Positions 62,753-64,000 of a stretch of DNA of 64,000 nt are shown here, piece by piece. The stretch is taken from positions 62,001 through 126,000 of the forward strand of contig NZ_LMQC01000022.1 of the NCBI RefSeq assembly GCF_001424485.1. The letters run 5' to 3'. This DNA is from Modestobacter sp. Leaf380 (GTDB lineage Bacteria > Actinomycetota > Actinomycetes > Mycobacteriales > Geodermatophilaceae). Every line of letters begins with the position of its first letter. The stretch's first letter is position 1. The notes under the pieces were generated by a model that was not told the origin of the DNA, did not search any database, and saw only the letters and a list, made by a program, of their open reading frames with translations. Made by a program: the position numbers and the translations under genes.

Positions 62753-63063
62753 CGGCCCTTGGCCGGCTTCCCGCGCCAGGCCAGGCTCTGCCGGTCCAGC
62801 TCGCGCAGCAGCGGGTCGCCCTCGTCGTCGATGCGTTCGGCCAGCGCCACGGCGGTGGCCAGCCCGGTGTCGTCGAGCTGGGTGAAGGCAGGGGAGCGGC
62901 GCCGGTCCAGCACGTCGTACCAGCGGGCACCCACTGCGTGGTCGAGCACGATCCGGCCGAAGCAGTGGTCGGAGGTCACGACCCAGCGCTCGGCCCTTGC
63001 TCGGGCGGGGAGCCGGTCGAGCACGAGCTCCCGGTAGCGGGCCAGCAGCTGCTCGCGGGTCAC
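62749..63063 (-). CDS. Small conserved-looking cytosolic protein, unknown function
   Basis: A 104-residue protein starting TREQLLARYRELVLDRLP. The core WVVTSDHCFGRIVLDHAVGARWYDVLDRR has a DHCFGRI motif and is followed by an acidic helix. No family recognised. It shares a 4-base overlap with the membrane-protein gene downstream, so the pair is an operon. A strong hairpin separates it from livF. Confidence 0.72.
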   Translation of the reverse strand: MTREQLLARYRELVLDRLPARARAERWVVTSDHCFGRIVLDHAVGARWYDVLDRRRSPAFTQLDDTGLATAVALAERIDDEGDPLLRELDRQSLAWRGKPAKGR

Positions 63064-63076
63064 CAGCCCAGGACAG

Positions 63077-63121
63077 CACGACGCCGGCCGCCCCGCACGG
63101 GGACGGCCGGCTGGTGTCGTG
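63077..63121 (-). terminator. Compound hairpin terminator after livF
   Basis: Nested arms CACGAC (63077-63082) with GTCGTG (63116-63121), GCCGGCCG (63083-63090) with CGGCCGGC (63104-63111), and CCCC (63091-63094) with GGGG (63099-63102), with one bulged A. It begins 4 bases after the livF stop. Confidence 0.8.
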
Positions 63122-63125
63122 TTCC

Positions 63126-63980
63126 CTACTGGGCCTTGGCCAACGTCCCCAGGTAGAGCTCGATGACCTTGGGGTCGTTCATCAGCGACTTGCCGGTGTC
63201 GGTGTAGGCGTTGCGGCCCTGGTCGAGCACGTAGCCGCGGTCGCAGATCTGCAGGCACCGGCGGGCGTTCTGCTCGACCATGATGATCGAGACGCCGGTG
63301 GCGTTGATCCGCCGGCAGCGGATGAACACCTCGTCCTGGTAGGCGGGGGACAGACCGGCCGAGGGCTCGTCGAGCAACAGCACCGACGGGTCCATCATCA
63401 GCGCCCGGCCCATCGCCACCATCTGCCGCTCGCCGCCCGACAGCGACCCGGCCTTGCCCTTGCGCCGCTCACCGAGCAGCGGGAACAGGTCGATGACGTA
63501 GTCGAAGCGGTCCTTGAACGTCTTCGGGCGCAGGTACACGCCCATCTGCATGTTCTCCTCGATGGTCAGCGCGGGGAACACGTTGTTGTTCTGCGGCACG
63601 TACCCGACGCCCAGCTGCACCAGCTTGTGCGCCGGGGCCGAGGTGATGGTCTCCCCGCGCAGCGTCACCGCACCCGAGCGGACCGGGATGAGCCCGAAGA
63701 GGGTCTTCAGCAGCGTCGACTTCCCGGCCCCGTTGGGGCCGATGATGCCGACCAGCTCGCCGTCCTGCAGGTAGAAGTCGCAGCCCCGCAGGATGTTGAC
63801 CCCCGGCACGTAACCGGCGACCAGGTCGTCGGCCCGGACCAGGGCGCCCTCCGCGAGCTTGAGGTGCTCCTCGCGAGTGGCGGCCTTCTCGGCCGGGGAC
63901 AGCTCGGCGGCCGAGGACGCGGTGTCGGCGCGGGTGAGGTCCTCGCCGGTCTCGTCGACCTCGAACAGCGGCTCGCTCAT
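63126..63980 (-). CDS. livF: Branched-chain amino acid ABC transporter ATP-binding protein
   Basis: A 284-residue ATPase of the LivF type that powers import of branched-chain amino acids with LivG/H/M. Walker A GPNGAGKST, signature LSGGERQM, Walker B LLLDEPSAGLSP and the H-loop region IIMVEQNARR are intact. About 45 acidic N-terminal residues precede the usual start (VRADDLVAGYVPGVNIL). ATG at 63980 has GGAGAA upstream. It is the last gene of an operon entering from the right edge. Its binding protein is probably the permuted gene at 59907, encoded on the other strand. Confidence 0.94.
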   Translation of the reverse strand: MSEPLFEVDETGEDLTRADTASSAAELSPAEKAATREEHLKLAEGALVRADDLVAGYVPGVNILRGCDFYLQDGELVGIIGPNGAGKSTLLKTLFGLIPVRSGAVTLRGETITSAPAHKLVQLGVGYVPQNNNVFPALTIEENMQMGVYLRPKTFKDRFDYVIDLFPLLGERRKGKAGSLSGGERQMVAMGRALMMDPSVLLLDEPSAGLSPAYQDEVFIRCRRINATGVSIIMVEQNARRCLQICDRGYVLDQGRNAYTDTGKSLMNDPKVIELYLGTLAKAQ

Positions 63981-64000
63981 CGCTTCTCCGTCCCGTCGCT

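Overview
The window is chromosomal DNA of a high-G+C actinobacterium. GTG starts dominate, genes are packed with many 4-base GTGA/ATGA overlaps, and third codon positions are nearly all G or C. The gene content and order (lspA–rluD–dnaE; hisDCB, hisH, hisA, hisF, hisI–trpE–trpC–trpB–trpA–lgt–gltB–gltD–pyk–tesB–ANTAR regulator–liv transporter) fit the Frankiales/Geodermatophilaceae-like part of the phylum; that placement is inference from memory of gene order. No rRNA, CRISPR array, insertion sequence or prophage gene was seen. One tRNA gene is present.

Layout. 1-3018: ileS (cut by the left edge), with an altered active-site signature. 3104-9153: accessory block with a K+/H+ antiporter-like gene, a divergent TetR/MFS pair with a clear operator, and a cassette of two HNMT-like methyltransferases plus a PhyH dioxygenase. 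9219-13852: mqo (minus), then lspA, rluD, a CPBP protease and a GNAT enzyme. 14058-18367: dnaE and a coupled membrane protein. 18414-18486: long stem-loop. 18518-31850: histidine region (hisD, hisC, hisB, a 58-residue membrane protein, hisH, hisA, ridA, hisF) interrupted by a SulP transporter/MerR pair, a nucleotidyltransferase-like gene, an M28 membrane peptidase and a molybdopterin-enzyme/nitroreductase pair. 31920-41264: TIGR03085-like protein, a heterodimeric ABC exporter, three small membrane proteins, a cupin, a KstD-like flavoprotein and a diguanylate cyclase. 41377-57118: hisI–trp–lgt–gltBD–pyk–tesB. 57107-63980: PLP decarboxylase, tRNA-Leu(CAA), pdtaR-like regulator, branched-chain amino-acid binding protein, PaaX-like regulator, two small genes and livF; livG/M/H would lie beyond the right edge.

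How the genes work together. hisA is probably the bifunctional PriA, because the trp block has no trpF. hisI and trpE overlap, linking the two pathways. gltBD supplies glutamate/glutamine nitrogen. The trpC start is overlapped by the stop of a 13-codon upstream ORF whose second codon is Trp, a possible regulatory device. Many genes have an A2/T6 (TANNNT-like) -10 box ending 7-9 bases before the start codon, so leaderless transcripts appear common here.

Most unusual observations: (1) the LivK-type binding protein at 59907-61253 is circularly permuted, with the C-terminal part of the fold placed before the N-terminal part behind an intact lipoprotein signal; (2) the HNMT-like methyltransferase/dioxygenase cassette at 6395-9153; (3) the Trp-codon upstream ORF at trpC; (4) IleRS with a GXHH instead of HXGH signature; (5) a tRNA-Leu(CAA) with a short variable loop.
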